Assembly: GCF_010548275.1 (NCBI RefSeq)
Contig: NZ_JAAGLT010000021.1
Location: forward strand, 104,873 to 168,872
Direction: 5' to 3'
Source of the DNA: Streptomyces sp. SID12488
Lineage (GTDB): Bacteria > Actinomycetota > Actinomycetes > Streptomycetales > Streptomycetaceae
DNA length: 64,000 nt
Under the pieces are notes generated by a model that was not told where the DNA came from, searched no databases, and saw nothing but the letters and a program-made list of their open reading frames with translations. Numbering within the stretch: the first letter of the stretch is position 1; each line of letters starts with the position of its first letter. This document shows positions 33,416-42,631 of this stretch, piece after piece. The translations under genes were made by a program, and so were the position numbers.

Positions 33416-34018
33416 TCAGACGGCTCGTGGCCGGGCGTGCAGGAGGAGGTGATCGGCGAGCAGTTCCAGCGCGGCCTGACTGTCGGCGGTGTTGCGGTCG
33501 ACGAGCCAGGTCATGTTGAGCCCGTCGATCGTCGAGTGGACGTACCGTGCGAGCACCGGCACGGGTTCGGTCCACTCGATTCCGGCGTTGTCCGCGGCGA
33601 GTTCGAGCAGACCGACGAAGGCGCGCAGGAAGATCTCGTACTGCTTCCCGGCGACGTCCTCGAAGCCGGGGTTGCGCAGAGCGTACTGGGTGAGCTCGTA
33701 ACTGATCTGGTGCTCGCCGGGGTTGGCCTCGAAGCCTTTCCAGAACGCGTGCAGGCTGTCGAGGACGCTGTCGCGGATGTCCTTGTGCGGGGCGAACAGG
33801 CCGCGGACCTCGGCGACATACCGCTCGGTGAGGGTCTCGGTGACGAGTTCGAGGAGTTGCGCCCTGGACTCGAAGCAGTAGTGGAAGGCCCCGAGGGTCA
33901 TGTCCGCCTCGGTGACCACCGCGCGGGTGGTGGCCTTGGCCACGCCGTCGCGCGCCATGACCCGGATCGCCGCCTCCAGGAGCTCCGCCCTCCGGTCGCT
34001 CGCCGCCATGCGGGGCAC
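33416..34018 (-). CDS. TetR family regulator
   Basis: A 200-residue TetR regulator with helix-turn-helix at about residues 8-55 (RRAELLEAAIRVMARDGVAK, VVTEADMTLGAFHYCFESR). The GTG start is preferred because GAGAGGAG lies 5 bases upstream; the next ATG is three codons later with poor spacing. It is divergent from the SMP-30/SDR operon, and a 10-base-arm inverted repeat lies between the two. It therefore probably controls that operon and itself; it could also affect the hydroxy-acid oxidase downstream. Confidence 0.85.
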   Translation of the reverse strand: MPRMAASDRRAELLEAAIRVMARDGVAKATTRAVVTEADMTLGAFHYCFESRAQLLELVTETLTERYVAEVRGLFAPHKDIRDSVLDSLHAFWKGFEANPGEHQISYELTQYALRNPGFEDVAGKQYEIFLRAFVGLLELAADNAGIEWTEPVPVLARYVHSTIDGLNMTWLVDRNTADSQAALELLADHLLLHARPRAV

Positions 34019-34085
34019 GCGTTCTCCTCTCCGCACCGGTCCCACCTGTGGGTTCGTCCGTCAGGATAACCAACCGGGCGAGGAA

Positions 34086-34120
34086 AAGTAAGTCAGTTGT
34101 CCAGGACGCTTGACTTACTT
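34086..34120. promoter_or_regulatory. Inverted repeat, likely TetR operator
   Basis: AAGTAAGTCA (34086-34095) and TGACTTACTT (34111-34120) are exact complements separated by 15 bases. They lie midway between the divergent TetR and SMP-30 genes. Each arm could also be one half-site for a dimer on either promoter. Confidence 0.6.
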
Positions 34121-34182
34121 CTCTGCTTTGGGCCACCGTAGCGTGAACCGAACGTTGGCAAGAGCAGCCTCAGGAGGCAGGG

Positions 34183-35154
34183 GTGCGACCGAGAGCCACA
34201 GTCGTTCTGGACGGATTCGGCGTCCTTGAGTCGCTGCGCTGGCACGACGACGCCCTGTGGTTCTGCGACCTCGCCCACGGGACGGTGCACCGCTGGGACA
34301 CCCGGGGCGAGCCGGAGACGGTGGCGGAGGTCCCTGGCCGGGCCGGGGGTCTGGGCTGGCTGCCCGACGGGCGGATGCTGGTCGTCTCGATGGACGGGCA
34401 CTGTGTGTACCGGCGGGAACCGGACGGCACCCTGATCGTGCACGCCGACCTCAAGGACATCGCCGGGGGTCCCGTCAACGACATGTTCGTCGACCGGCTG
34501 GGCCGCGCCTACGTGGGCAACTTCGGCTTCGACTACCACGGCTTCGTCCGCCGGCAGCCCAACTCAATGCTCTACGCTCCGCCGGGACCGCCCCGAACCC
34601 CCCTCGCCTGTTTCTCCCCCGAGGGTGAACTGCTGGGCCTGAGCGAGCCGTTGGTGTTCCCGAACGGCCTGTTCCTGCTCGACGAGTCCACGCTGCTGGT
34701 CGCCGAGACCCTGGCGATGCGCCTGACCGCACTCCCCGTACTGCCCGACGGACGCCTCGGACCGCCCCGGCCCTGGGCTCCGCTGATCCCGTCCGCCCTG
34801 TGGCGGGCCCTCAACCACCCCGGACTGCTGGGCCGCGCCACCCGGCGTGTCTCCGCCCTCCTCGACCACCCGGCGATCGCGGCCCGCTCCGCCAGCCCCA
34901 TCGCCCCCGACGGCATCGCACCGGGCCGGGACGGCACGGCGTGGGTCGCCAACGCGCTACGCGGCGAGTGCGTCCGGGTCGGGCCCGGCGGCGCGATCCT
35001 GGACCGCGTCGCCACCAGCCAGCAGACGCTGAGCTGCCTGGTCGCCGGACCCGACGGCAACACCCTGTACGCGGCCACCACACCGACCGACGATCCGGAG
35101 CGCGCGGCAGGTCTCAATGGGGCGCGGCTGGAGGCGTACGTCCTGCCATCCTGA
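34183..35154 (+). CDS. SMP-30/gluconolactonase/LRE family protein
   Basis: A 323-residue six-bladed propeller of the SMP-30/gluconolactonase family. It has LESLRWHDDALWFCDLAHGTV at the N-terminus, GGLGWLPDGRMLVVSMD, VNDMFVDRLGRAYVGNFGFD, FPNGLFLLDESTLLVAET and the metal-site segment PDGIAPGRDGTAWVANAL. The family hydrolyses sugar or other lactones with a divalent metal. The GTG start follows AGGAGG at 5 bases. It is the first gene of a four-gene plus-strand set with two SDRs and a PLP enzyme; the lactone substrate cannot be named. Confidence 0.85.
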   Translation: MRPRATVVLDGFGVLESLRWHDDALWFCDLAHGTVHRWDTRGEPETVAEVPGRAGGLGWLPDGRMLVVSMDGHCVYRREPDGTLIVHADLKDIAGGPVNDMFVDRLGRAYVGNFGFDYHGFVRRQPNSMLYAPPGPPRTPLACFSPEGELLGLSEPLVFPNGLFLLDESTLLVAETLAMRLTALPVLPDGRLGPPRPWAPLIPSALWRALNHPGLLGRATRRVSALLDHPAIAARSASPIAPDGIAPGRDGTAWVANALRGECVRVGPGGAILDRVATSQQTLSCLVAGPDGNTLYAATTPTDDPERAAGLNGARLEAYVLPS

Positions 35155-35261
35155 GCATGCCCATCATCAACTCGGCCCACTTTCCCGGGAGTTCCCATGC
35201 ACCGACAGCGAACGGACGGCGCCCCTCCCCCGCCCAGGGGCGCCCATGACGGGAGTCCGCG

Positions 35262-36092
35262 GTGAGCGTCGTCCTGATCACCGGCGCCGCGAGCGGCATC
35301 GGTGCGGCGACCGCGCGCGAGGCGGTGCGCCGGGGCCACCAGGTCGCCCTCGCCGACATCGACCTCCCCGGCGCGGCCCGGGTCGCCGATCAATTGGGCT
35401 CTGCCGCCCGCGCGTTCGAGCTGGACATCCGCGACGAGGCCGCGTGGGAGGTGGCGTTGGACGCCGTGGCGGACCAACTCGGCCCGGTCGAGGTGCTCGT
35501 CAACAACGCGGGGATCATCCACACCGGGTACGCGCGCCAGTTGTCGTCGGCCGAGCACCGGCACATGGTGGAGGTGAACCTGCTCGGTCCGATCAACGGC
35601 ATGCTGGCCGCCCTGTCCCGGATGCGGGCCCAGGGCCACGGGCACATCATCACCATCTGCAGCATGAGCTCGTTCATGCCGCTGCCCGGCTACACGACCT
35701 ACGGCGCGACCAAGCACGGGCTGCGCGCCTTCCACCACAGTGTGGCCATCGAGGAACGCGACGGGCCCGTGACCTTCAGCATCATCCATCCGCCCGGCAC
35801 CCGGACCCCCATGCTGGAGCAGGAGATGGCCGATCCCAGCTCGGTCATCACCTTCGCCGAGAAGCCGCTCACCCCCGAGAAGGTCGCCTCGGTGATCGTC
35901 GACGCCATCGTGAAGAAGCCGGTCGAAATCGTCCACCCCGCCATCGGCGGACGCGTACAGCGGGTCGCCGGTGTGTTTCCCCGGCTGATGCGCTTCGTGA
36001 TCCCGAAGGTGGCAGCCATGGCCAAGCGCCGCAGCACGGGCCTCGTCCCGGCCCCCGCGGCTGTACCCGAACAGGGAGACACCTACCGATGA
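35262..36092 (+). CDS. Short-chain dehydrogenase/reductase
   Basis: A 276-residue classical SDR. It has cofactor motif LITGAASGIGAAT, D-I-D after the second strand (suggesting NAD preference), VLVNNAGIIHTG, and catalytic Ser with YGATKHGLRAF (Tyr-x-x-x-Lys, here YGATK). The GTG start follows GGGAG at 6 bases. It overlaps the PLP-enzyme gene by ATGA. The substrate is unknown; the setting suggests oxidation or reduction of a hydroxyl group in a small catabolic or tailoring pathway. Confidence 0.88.
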   Translation: MSVVLITGAASGIGAATAREAVRRGHQVALADIDLPGAARVADQLGSAARAFELDIRDEAAWEVALDAVADQLGPVEVLVNNAGIIHTGYARQLSSAEHRHMVEVNLLGPINGMLAALSRMRAQGHGHIITICSMSSFMPLPGYTTYGATKHGLRAFHHSVAIEERDGPVTFSIIHPPGTRTPMLEQEMADPSSVITFAEKPLTPEKVASVIVDAIVKKPVEIVHPAIGGRVQRVAGVFPRLMRFVIPKVAAMAKRRSTGLVPAPAAVPEQGDTYR

Positions 36093-37321
36093 CCGTCAAC
36101 ACCACCACCCCCAGAGCCACTTCGGCTCCCGCGACCGAAAGCCACTTCGACAGCCTGCGGGCGGCGACCGCCGGCCTCGAACCTCCCTTCGGCGTCATCG
36201 ACCTGGACGCCTTCGACGCCAACGCCCGCGATCTGGAACGCCGTGCGGGCGGCAAGCCGATCCGGCTGGCCAGCAAGTCGCTGCGCTCCCGCGCCCTCAT
36301 CCGACGAGCCCTGGACCGCCCGGGATTCGACGGCATCCTCGGCTTCACCCTGCCCGAAGCCCTGTGGCTGGCCGAGGAGTTCGACGACATCGTCGTCGGT
36401 TACCCCACCGCCGACCGCACGGCGCTGCGCCGACTGGCCGCCGACGAGCGGCTCGCGTCCCGCATCACGCTGATGGTGGACTGCGTCGAGCACCTCGACC
36501 TGATCGACGCCGCCACCGGGCCCCGCGAGACCCGTATCCAGGTCTGCCTGGAACTGGACGCGGCCCTGCGCCTCGCGGGCGGCCGGCTCCACCTGGGGCC
36601 GCGCCGGTCCCCGGTGCACACCCCGCAGGAGGCGGAGGCGTTCGCGCGCGAGATCGTGTCCCGTCCGGGCTTCGAGCTGACGGGCATCATGGGGTACGAG
36701 GGTCAGGTCGCCGGTATGGGCGACAACCAGCCCGGCAACGCCATCAAGCGGGCCGTGGTCCGGGCGATGCAGCGTTCCTCGGTCGAGGAACTGAGCCATC
36801 GCCGGGAAGCCGCGGTCGCGGCCGTACGGGCCGTGACATCGCTGCGGTTCGTCAACGGCGGCGGCACGGGCAGCCTGGAGACCACGACACGCGAGGACTC
36901 CGTCACCGAACTCGCGGCGGGCTCCGGCCTGTACGGTCCGGGGCTGTTCGACTTCTACCGCGCCTTCCGTCCCGTCCCGGCCGCGTACTTCGTACTGCCC
37001 GTCGTACGACGTCCGTCGTCGTCGGTCGCGACGCTCCTGGGCGGCGGCTGGGTGGCGTCCGGGCCGCTCGGCAAGGACCGACTGCCCACGCTGGCCTGGC
37101 CGCCCGGGCTGCGCGTCACCGCCACCGAGTCCTTCGGGGAGGTGCAGACCCCGCTGGTGGGCAAAGCCGCGAGCGTGCTGAACATCGGGGACCGGGTGTG
37201 GCTGCGGCACGCCAAGGCCGGTGAACTGTGCGAGCGCATCGGCGACTTGCACCTGGTCAGCGGCGGCGCGGTGGTCGACACCGTGCCCACCTTCCGCGGT
37301 GAGGGCCACCACTTCCTGTGA
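36089..37321 (+). CDS. PLP-dependent amino acid deaminase/aldolase (alanine-racemase fold)
   Basis: A 410-residue protein with a fold-type III PLP barrel, related to D-threonine aldolase and D-serine dehydratase (COG3616). It has FGVIDLDAFDANARDLERR, the likely PLP lysine in RLASKSLRSRALIRRAL, LTGIMGYEGQVAG, RFVNGGGTGSLETTTRE and a C-terminal beta domain with VWLRHAKAGELCERIGDLHL. The ATG overlaps the preceding SDR stop, and the next SDR starts with an overlapping GTG. This class acts on D-amino acids or beta-hydroxy amino acids, so the operon may process such a compound. Confidence 0.82.
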   Translation: MTVNTTTPRATSAPATESHFDSLRAATAGLEPPFGVIDLDAFDANARDLERRAGGKPIRLASKSLRSRALIRRALDRPGFDGILGFTLPEALWLAEEFDDIVVGYPTADRTALRRLAADERLASRITLMVDCVEHLDLIDAATGPRETRIQVCLELDAALRLAGGRLHLGPRRSPVHTPQEAEAFAREIVSRPGFELTGIMGYEGQVAGMGDNQPGNAIKRAVVRAMQRSSVEELSHRREAAVAAVRAVTSLRFVNGGGTGSLETTTREDSVTELAAGSGLYGPGLFDFYRAFRPVPAAYFVLPVVRRPSSSVATLLGGGWVASGPLGKDRLPTLAWPPGLRVTATESFGEVQTPLVGKAASVLNIGDRVWLRHAKAGELCERIGDLHLVSGGAVVDTVPTFRGEGHHFL

Positions 37322-38103
37322 CCGCCACAGCCACGACCACCATCACCGGCCGGACTGTCCTGATCGTCGGCGCCTCGTCCGGAATAGGGGCCGCGGTGGC
37401 CCGGCGGCTCGCCCCGGCGGGCAACCGGCTCGTCCTCACGGCCCGGCGCGCCCCCGAACTGGCCGCCGTGGCCCAGGAGGTACGGGCGGCGGGCAGCGCC
37501 TGCCTCGACATCACTGCCGACGCCCTGGACCCGGATGCGGCGGCCGGGGTCGTGGCGGCGGCCGTCGCGGAGTTCGGCTCCGTCGACATCGCGCTGCTCA
37601 ACGCCGGTCAGGGGCCGGACATGGCCATGGACCGGGTGAGCACGGCGGACGTGTCACGGATCATGGCGTTGAACTACGACGTCGTCGTCAACTACCTGGT
37701 CCCGCTGATCCGGCAGTTGAGCGAGCAGCGGGACGGCGGTCTGATCGCCCAGACCAACTCCCTGGCGGGGCTGATGGGCATCCCCCGCCAGGGCCCGTAC
37801 TCGGCGGCGAAGGCGGCCGTGCGCACCCTCATCGACACCGCGCGCGTCGAACTGGCGCCCAGGGGCATCCGGTTCACCTCGATCCACCCGGGCTTCGTAG
37901 GCACGGACCGGGTCGACGCGGACGGCCTGCCCAAGCCCTTCCAGGTCAGTCAGGAGCGCGCGGCCCAGTACGTCGTACGCGCCCTGGAGCGGGAACCGGC
38001 GCAGGCCTGTTTCCCCTGGCAGACAACGGCGTTGGTCCGCACGTTGCGTGCCCTGCCCACGCCGGTCTCCGACCGGGTGCTGCGGCTGCTGGCCGCGCGG
38101 TAG
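37318..38103 (+). CDS. Short-chain dehydrogenase/reductase
   Basis: A 261-residue SDR with LIVGASSGIGAAVARRL, an Arg-Arg after the second strand (TARRAPE, suggesting NADP), ALLNAGQGPDM and the catalytic NSLAGL...YSAAKAAVRTL segment. It starts with GTG overlapping the stop of the PLP-enzyme gene. It is distinct from the first SDR of the operon, so two different redox steps are implied. It ends close to the convergent carboxylesterase gene. Confidence 0.87.
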   Translation: MTATATTTITGRTVLIVGASSGIGAAVARRLAPAGNRLVLTARRAPELAAVAQEVRAAGSACLDITADALDPDAAAGVVAAAVAEFGSVDIALLNAGQGPDMAMDRVSTADVSRIMALNYDVVVNYLVPLIRQLSEQRDGGLIAQTNSLAGLMGIPRQGPYSAAKAAVRTLIDTARVELAPRGIRFTSIHPGFVGTDRVDADGLPKPFQVSQERAAQYVVRALEREPAQACFPWQTTALVRTLRALPTPVSDRVLRLLAAR

Positions 38104-38129
38104 CGGCCCTTGCGGGGACCGCCGATCCG

Positions 38130-39647
38130 TTACGCCGTCGTCAGTGGCAGCGCGCCGAAAGTGTGCCGCTGCCACAGGCGCCGGGAGGCCTCCTCCGGGT
38201 AGGCGGCGACGGCCGGTTCGGCGTCGAAGAGCTGGACGAGGCGCTGCTCGCTGTCGTACGCGGGCCAGCCCGGGTCGCCCGTGGTGGCGAAGGAGGTCCA
38301 GGCGGAGCGGAAGCGGGCGGACAGTGCCTCGGTCTCGGGCGGCGGCGTGGGCCCGAGCAGCATGCCGCCGAGGCCGCCGACGGCATCGCCGTAGTTGCCG
38401 AAGGTCAGCGGCACATCCAGGCCGTGACAGGCGCCCAGGGCTCCGCCGTTCACCGGGGCGGACCAGGTCAGCTCGTACATGTGGGCCCGGCCGCCGCCGG
38501 CCACCTGGGCCTGGGCCAGGTTCAGCGACGGCATGCGGAACAGCCAGTCGGACTGGACGAGTTCGAACAGGTACTTCGCCGAGGCGTCCGGGAACGCGGC
38601 GCGGTAGGCCTGCTCCGGGTCCGGCCCGGGTCCGAACGTGCGCAGAACCGCCGCCGCCATCTCCTCGTCCACGCGGCCGAACAGCCCGCCGAACATGAGG
38701 AAGAGGCGGTACTCGTCCCGGGTGTGTCCGACGATCAGGTCCACGTCCCGCGCGGCGCCGCCCGCCAGCGCCTCCCATGGGGCTGTGGGCAGGACGTCGC
38801 CGTCGACGACGGGCGAGAACGGGGTGGGCGTGAGGGCGACCGCGCCCCACCTGGGTACGTACTGACGCATCCGGGGGGCGAGCGCGGCCCCCGCCTCGGG
38901 CAGCTTGCGGGGATCAACACCGGACAGGTCGGCGACCGTCGGACGCAGCCCGAGCTCTCCGGCCAGCGCCTCGGCGATGTCCCCGGCCAGCGCGTCCGAG
39001 AAGTACGTGCCGGGCACACTCTGCGCGATGGCCCGCTGGAAGAGTCCGCGCGCCCTCGGCATGGCCAGCAGTGCGGCGACGGACCCGGCGCCCGCCGACT
39101 CCCCGAAGACGGTGACCTGGCCGGGGTCGCCGCCGAACCCGGTGACGTTCTCGCGCACCCACTCCAGGGCGGCGACCTGGTCGAGCAGCCCTCGGTTGGC
39201 CGGGGCACCCTCGATCCGGGCGAACCCCTCGATGCCGACCCGGTAGTTGAGGGTGACCACGACGACGTCTCCGTCGCGGGAGAGACGGCCGCCGTCGAAG
39301 CTGGGGTCGTCGGCGGAGCCCAGCTTGTAGGCACCGCCGTAGATCCACACCATCACCGGCCGACGCGCCGCCGGATCCGCGTCGGGTGACCAGATGTTGA
39401 CGGTCAGCCAGTCGTCGCCGGTGAGCGAGGCGTCGGGACCCATCACCTCCTGCGGAGGAGGCGGCCCGAACGCGAAGGCCTCCCGCACCCCGTCCCAGTG
39501 GTCCGCCGGCCGGGGCGCCACGAACCGCAACTCCCCGACCGGCGGCTGCGCGAACGGAATCCCGCGAAACACCGCGAGGCTGCCCTCCCGGCGCCCCCGG
39601 ACCCTACCTGCGGCCGTCCTGACCTCGGGAAACTCGCCTGTACTCAT
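38130..39647 (-). CDS. Type B carboxylesterase
   Basis: A 505-residue carboxylesterase/para-nitrobenzyl esterase. It has VFRGIPFAQPPVGELRF, the oxyanion region VMVWIYGGAYKLGSA, the nucleophile elbow VTVFGESAGAGSVAALL, a catalytic-type acidic region near LIVGHTRDEYR and a histidine in ACHGLDVPLTFGN. No signal peptide is seen, so it is probably cytoplasmic. The ATG with GAGGAG at 6 bases (protein MSTGEFPEVRTA) is preferred over a longer start. It could hydrolyse an ester in the neighbouring catabolic set; this is inferred. Confidence 0.88.
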   Translation of the reverse strand: MSTGEFPEVRTAAGRVRGRREGSLAVFRGIPFAQPPVGELRFVAPRPADHWDGVREAFAFGPPPPQEVMGPDASLTGDDWLTVNIWSPDADPAARRPVMVWIYGGAYKLGSADDPSFDGGRLSRDGDVVVVTLNYRVGIEGFARIEGAPANRGLLDQVAALEWVRENVTGFGGDPGQVTVFGESAGAGSVAALLAMPRARGLFQRAIAQSVPGTYFSDALAGDIAEALAGELGLRPTVADLSGVDPRKLPEAGAALAPRMRQYVPRWGAVALTPTPFSPVVDGDVLPTAPWEALAGGAARDVDLIVGHTRDEYRLFLMFGGLFGRVDEEMAAAVLRTFGPGPDPEQAYRAAFPDASAKYLFELVQSDWLFRMPSLNLAQAQVAGGGRAHMYELTWSAPVNGGALGACHGLDVPLTFGNYGDAVGGLGGMLLGPTPPPETEALSARFRSAWTSFATTGDPGWPAYDSEQRLVQLFDAEPAVAAYPEEASRRLWQRHTFGALPLTTA

Positions 39648-39701
39648 CGTCGACTCCTCAGGAAACGCCTGCCGATGGCGGTCCACGGCACGGTAGCCGA
39701 G

Positions 39702-39717
39702 GTGAATTTACTTTCAC
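39702..39717. promoter_or_regulatory. Inverted repeat between esterase and pirin genes
   Basis: GTGAATTTACTTTCAC has perfect 5-base arms around six A/T-rich bases. It lies in the divergent esterase/pirin spacer, 55 bases upstream of the esterase start. It contains TTTACTT, recalling the arm of the repeat at 34086-34120, so the same TetR protein might bind here. Confidence 0.4.
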
Positions 39718-39823
39718 TAGACGAACGAGAGCGATAAGGCACGTGCCACCGCGTCGGCACGAGGGGGGCCGAAGGGCACCGCTCCCGTGCGTACAGGCTT
39801 GGTCCCGGACTAGGTTGTGCGCC

Positions 39824-40789
39824 ATGAGCAACCTTGACCGCGCGCCCGTACCCAGTGTCTGTGGCGGCCGCGGATTCGTCGTCGCCGAACCCGTGCGCGA
39901 GCTGCTGAGCCCCCGGCGCGTAAGGCTCGGGGAGGGCACCGAAGTACGTCGGCTGCTGCCGAACCTCGGCCGGCGCATGATCGGCGCGTGGGCCTTCGTC
40001 GACCACTACGGGCCGGACGACATCGCCGACGAGCCCGGCATGCAGGTGCCGCCGCACCCCCACATGGGCCTCCAGACGGTGAGCTGGCTGCACGCGGGCG
40101 AGGTGCTGCACCGTGACTCGACCGGCAGCCTCCAGACGATCCGCCCGCGCGAACTGGGCCTCATGACCTCCGGCCGGGCCATCAGCCACTCCGAGGAGAG
40201 CCCCGCGTCCCACGCGCGGTTCCTGCACGGGGCGCAGCTGTGGGTCGCCCTGCCGGACGGCCACCGCCACACCGACCCGCACTTCGAACACCACGCCGGC
40301 CTGCCCACGGTCACGGCACCCGGCGTGACGGCGACCGTGATCCTGGGCGACCTCGACGGCGCGACCTCGCCCGGCACGACGTACACCCCCATCGTCGGCG
40401 CCGACCTGACACTCGCCGCCGACGCCGACGTACGCCTCCCGCTCGTACCCGACTTCGAGTACGGGGTGCTGGCGATGTCCGGGGAGGTGCACGTCGACGG
40501 GGTGCCGGTGCTGCCGGGCTCGATGCTCTATCTCGGCTGCGGTCGCACCGAACTCCCGCTGCGCGCCGCGTCCGACGCGAGCGTGATGCTCCTGGGCGGT
40601 GAGCCGTTCGAGGAGGAGTTGATCATGTGGTGGAACTTCGTCGGGCGGACCCAGGAGGAGATCGTGCAGGCTCGCGAGGACTGGGCGAAGGGGACCCGGT
40701 TCGGCGAGGTGAAGGGTTACGACGGCGCCCCGCTCCACGCACCGACTCTGCCCGAAACGCCGCTGAAGCCACGGGGAAGGGTGCGCTGA
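39824..40789 (+). CDS. Pirin family protein
   Basis: A 321-residue pirin (double cupin). The N-terminal metal site is clear: PPHPHMGLQTVSWLHAGEVL and HRDSTGS with GRAISHSEESP. The C-terminal cupin ends in EEIVQAREDWAKGTRFGEV. Pirins are iron-binding proteins; some have quercetinase activity and others regulate redox enzymes. There is little ribosome site before the ATG; TAGGTT about 11 bases upstream could be a -10 for a leaderless message. A degraded copy of its 3' end occurs at 52445-52520. Confidence 0.88.
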   Translation: MSNLDRAPVPSVCGGRGFVVAEPVRELLSPRRVRLGEGTEVRRLLPNLGRRMIGAWAFVDHYGPDDIADEPGMQVPPHPHMGLQTVSWLHAGEVLHRDSTGSLQTIRPRELGLMTSGRAISHSEESPASHARFLHGAQLWVALPDGHRHTDPHFEHHAGLPTVTAPGVTATVILGDLDGATSPGTTYTPIVGADLTLAADADVRLPLVPDFEYGVLAMSGEVHVDGVPVLPGSMLYLGCGRTELPLRAASDASVMLLGGEPFEEELIMWWNFVGRTQEEIVQAREDWAKGTRFGEVKGYDGAPLHAPTLPETPLKPRGRVR

Positions 40790-40865
40790 CCAGGCGAAAT
40801 GCACTCCAACCAGGCCCGCCGTCCGGGCCAGGAGTCGTCGATCCTCCGCTCGACCTGTTGGCCTG

Positions 40866-42278
40866 CTACATGTTGATCATGTGGCCGGCGAGGCCGTGGA
40901 CCGCTTCCTTGACGGCCTCACCCAGGGTGGGGTGGGCGTGGACGTTGCGGGCGACCTCGTGGACCGTGAGGTCCCATTGCTGGGCCAGGGTCAGTTCGGG
41001 GAGGAGTTCGGTGACGTCGGGGCCGATGAGGTGGGCTCCGAGGAGCTCGCCGTACTTGGCGTCGCTGATCAGCTTCACGAAGCCGGTCGCATCCCCCAGT
41101 CCGTGGGCCTTGGCGTTCGCGGTGAACGGGAACTTGGCCACCTGGACGTCGAAGCCCTTCTCCCTCGCCTGGGCCTCGGTGTAGCCGAAGCTGGCGATCT
41201 GCGGCTGACAGAAGGTGGACCGCGGGATCATCACATAGTCCAGCTCCATGGTCTCCGCGTCCGCGATCGTCTCGGCGGCGACCACGCCCATCGCCTCGGC
41301 AGCGTGCGCGAGCATCAGCTTCGCGGTGACGTCCCCGATGGCGTAGATGTGCGGCACGGAGGTGCGGCAGCGGCCGTCGACGTCGATCGCGCCGCGCTCG
41401 GTGACCCGCACGCCGGTCTTCTCCAGGCCGTAACCGGTGACGTTCGGCGCGAAGCCGATCGCCTGCAGGACCTTGTCGGCCTCCAGGATCTGCTGGGCGC
41501 CGTCCTTGCCGGTGACCGTGACCCGGACCTGCGGGCCGGACTCGTCGATCGACTCGACGCGGGTGGAGGTGAGGACGTCGATGCCCAACTTCCGGTACTG
41601 CTTGGCCAGTTCGGCGGAGACCTCGGCGTCCTCCAGTGGGGCGATCCGGTCCAGGAACTCGACGATCGTCACCTTCACGCCGTAGTTGTGCAGCACGTAC
41701 GCGAACTCGACACCGATCGCACCGGCCCCCGCGATCACGATCGACTGCGGCAGGTCCTCGGCGAGGATCTGCTCCTCGAACGTCACCACGCGCGACGTAC
41801 GGCGGGTGCCGGGCAGCAGCTTGGGGCTCGCCCCGGCGGCGATGACGCAGTCGTCGAAGCCGATGGTGCGGGTGTTGCCTTCGCAGTCGGCCACCTGGAG
41901 CGTGTGCGGGTCGAGGAACGTGCCACGACCGCTGATCTCCGTGATCTTGTTCTTCTTCATCAGGTAGTGGACGCCCTTGACCCGGCCGTCCGCGACCTTC
42001 CGGCTGCGGCGGAAGGCCTCCCCGTAGTCGAAGGAGACCTCACCCTCGACCTTGATGCCGAAGGTCTTCGCCTCGCGCGTGAAGATGTGCGCGAGCTCGG
42101 CGTTGCGCAGCAGGGCCTTGGTGGGGATACAGCCCACGTTCAGACAGACGCCGCCCCAGTACTTCTCCTCGACGACCGCGACGCTCTTGCCCAGTTGGGC
42201 GGCCCGGATGGCGGCTACGTACCCGCCGGGGCCCGCGCCGAGTACGACGACGTCGAAGCGCTCACCCTGCTCGTCCAT
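40866..42278 (-). CDS. lpdA: Dihydrolipoyl dehydrogenase
   Basis: A 470-residue flavin disulfide reductase, the E3 type subunit of 2-oxoacid dehydrogenase complexes. It has FDVVVLGAGPGGYVAAIRAA, the redox disulfide GGVCLNVGCIPTKAL, the NAD motif IVIAGAGAIGVEFAYVL, the FAD motif HIYAIGDVTAKLMLAH and the C-terminal His/Glu pair in VHEVARNVHAHPTLGEAVKE. GGAAAGGAAG precedes the ATG; an upstream in-frame start is less likely. No E1 or E2 gene is adjacent. Confidence 0.92.
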   Translation of the reverse strand: MDEQGERFDVVVLGAGPGGYVAAIRAAQLGKSVAVVEEKYWGGVCLNVGCIPTKALLRNAELAHIFTREAKTFGIKVEGEVSFDYGEAFRRSRKVADGRVKGVHYLMKKNKITEISGRGTFLDPHTLQVADCEGNTRTIGFDDCVIAAGASPKLLPGTRRTSRVVTFEEQILAEDLPQSIVIAGAGAIGVEFAYVLHNYGVKVTIVEFLDRIAPLEDAEVSAELAKQYRKLGIDVLTSTRVESIDESGPQVRVTVTGKDGAQQILEADKVLQAIGFAPNVTGYGLEKTGVRVTERGAIDVDGRCRTSVPHIYAIGDVTAKLMLAHAAEAMGVVAAETIADAETMELDYVMIPRSTFCQPQIASFGYTEAQAREKGFDVQVAKFPFTANAKAHGLGDATGFVKLISDAKYGELLGAHLIGPDVTELLPELTLAQQWDLTVHEVARNVHAHPTLGEAVKEAVHGLAGHMINM

Positions 42279-42631
42279 GGACGGCTTCCTTTCCACTGGG
42301 GCCACCGGCTCCCGCGAGGGGCCGGCTCGCTCCCGATCGAACTACCTGTTCATCAAAAAGACAGCGGCGGCATCCGCCACCGCCCGCCTCAGGGGAGCCG
42401 GTGCAGAAGAGAGGCACCCATATGGGTCACTCCCAATCCCACCGGAATTTACTTTTCCATACCCGGTCGGCAGCGTCACGACCAGCCCATCACCCCGGCC
42501 GCACGCGACCGACGAGCGCGCAGGGGGACCTGCGCGAAGAATCACATCACGCGCTCCCTCCTGCACGACCAGCTCCCTGTGCGAGGCCATGCCCTGCTCA
42601 CCGGCGGACATGCTCAGGCCGACAGTGTCCG
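42279..42631. other. Intergenic stretch without an intact gene
   Basis: It contains the lpdA promoter region and a perfect 12-bp palindrome ACCCATATGGGT (42416-42427). An AT-rich GGAATTTACTTTTCC patch also lies near 42450. No convincing coding sequence was seen on either strand. Confidence 0.4.
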
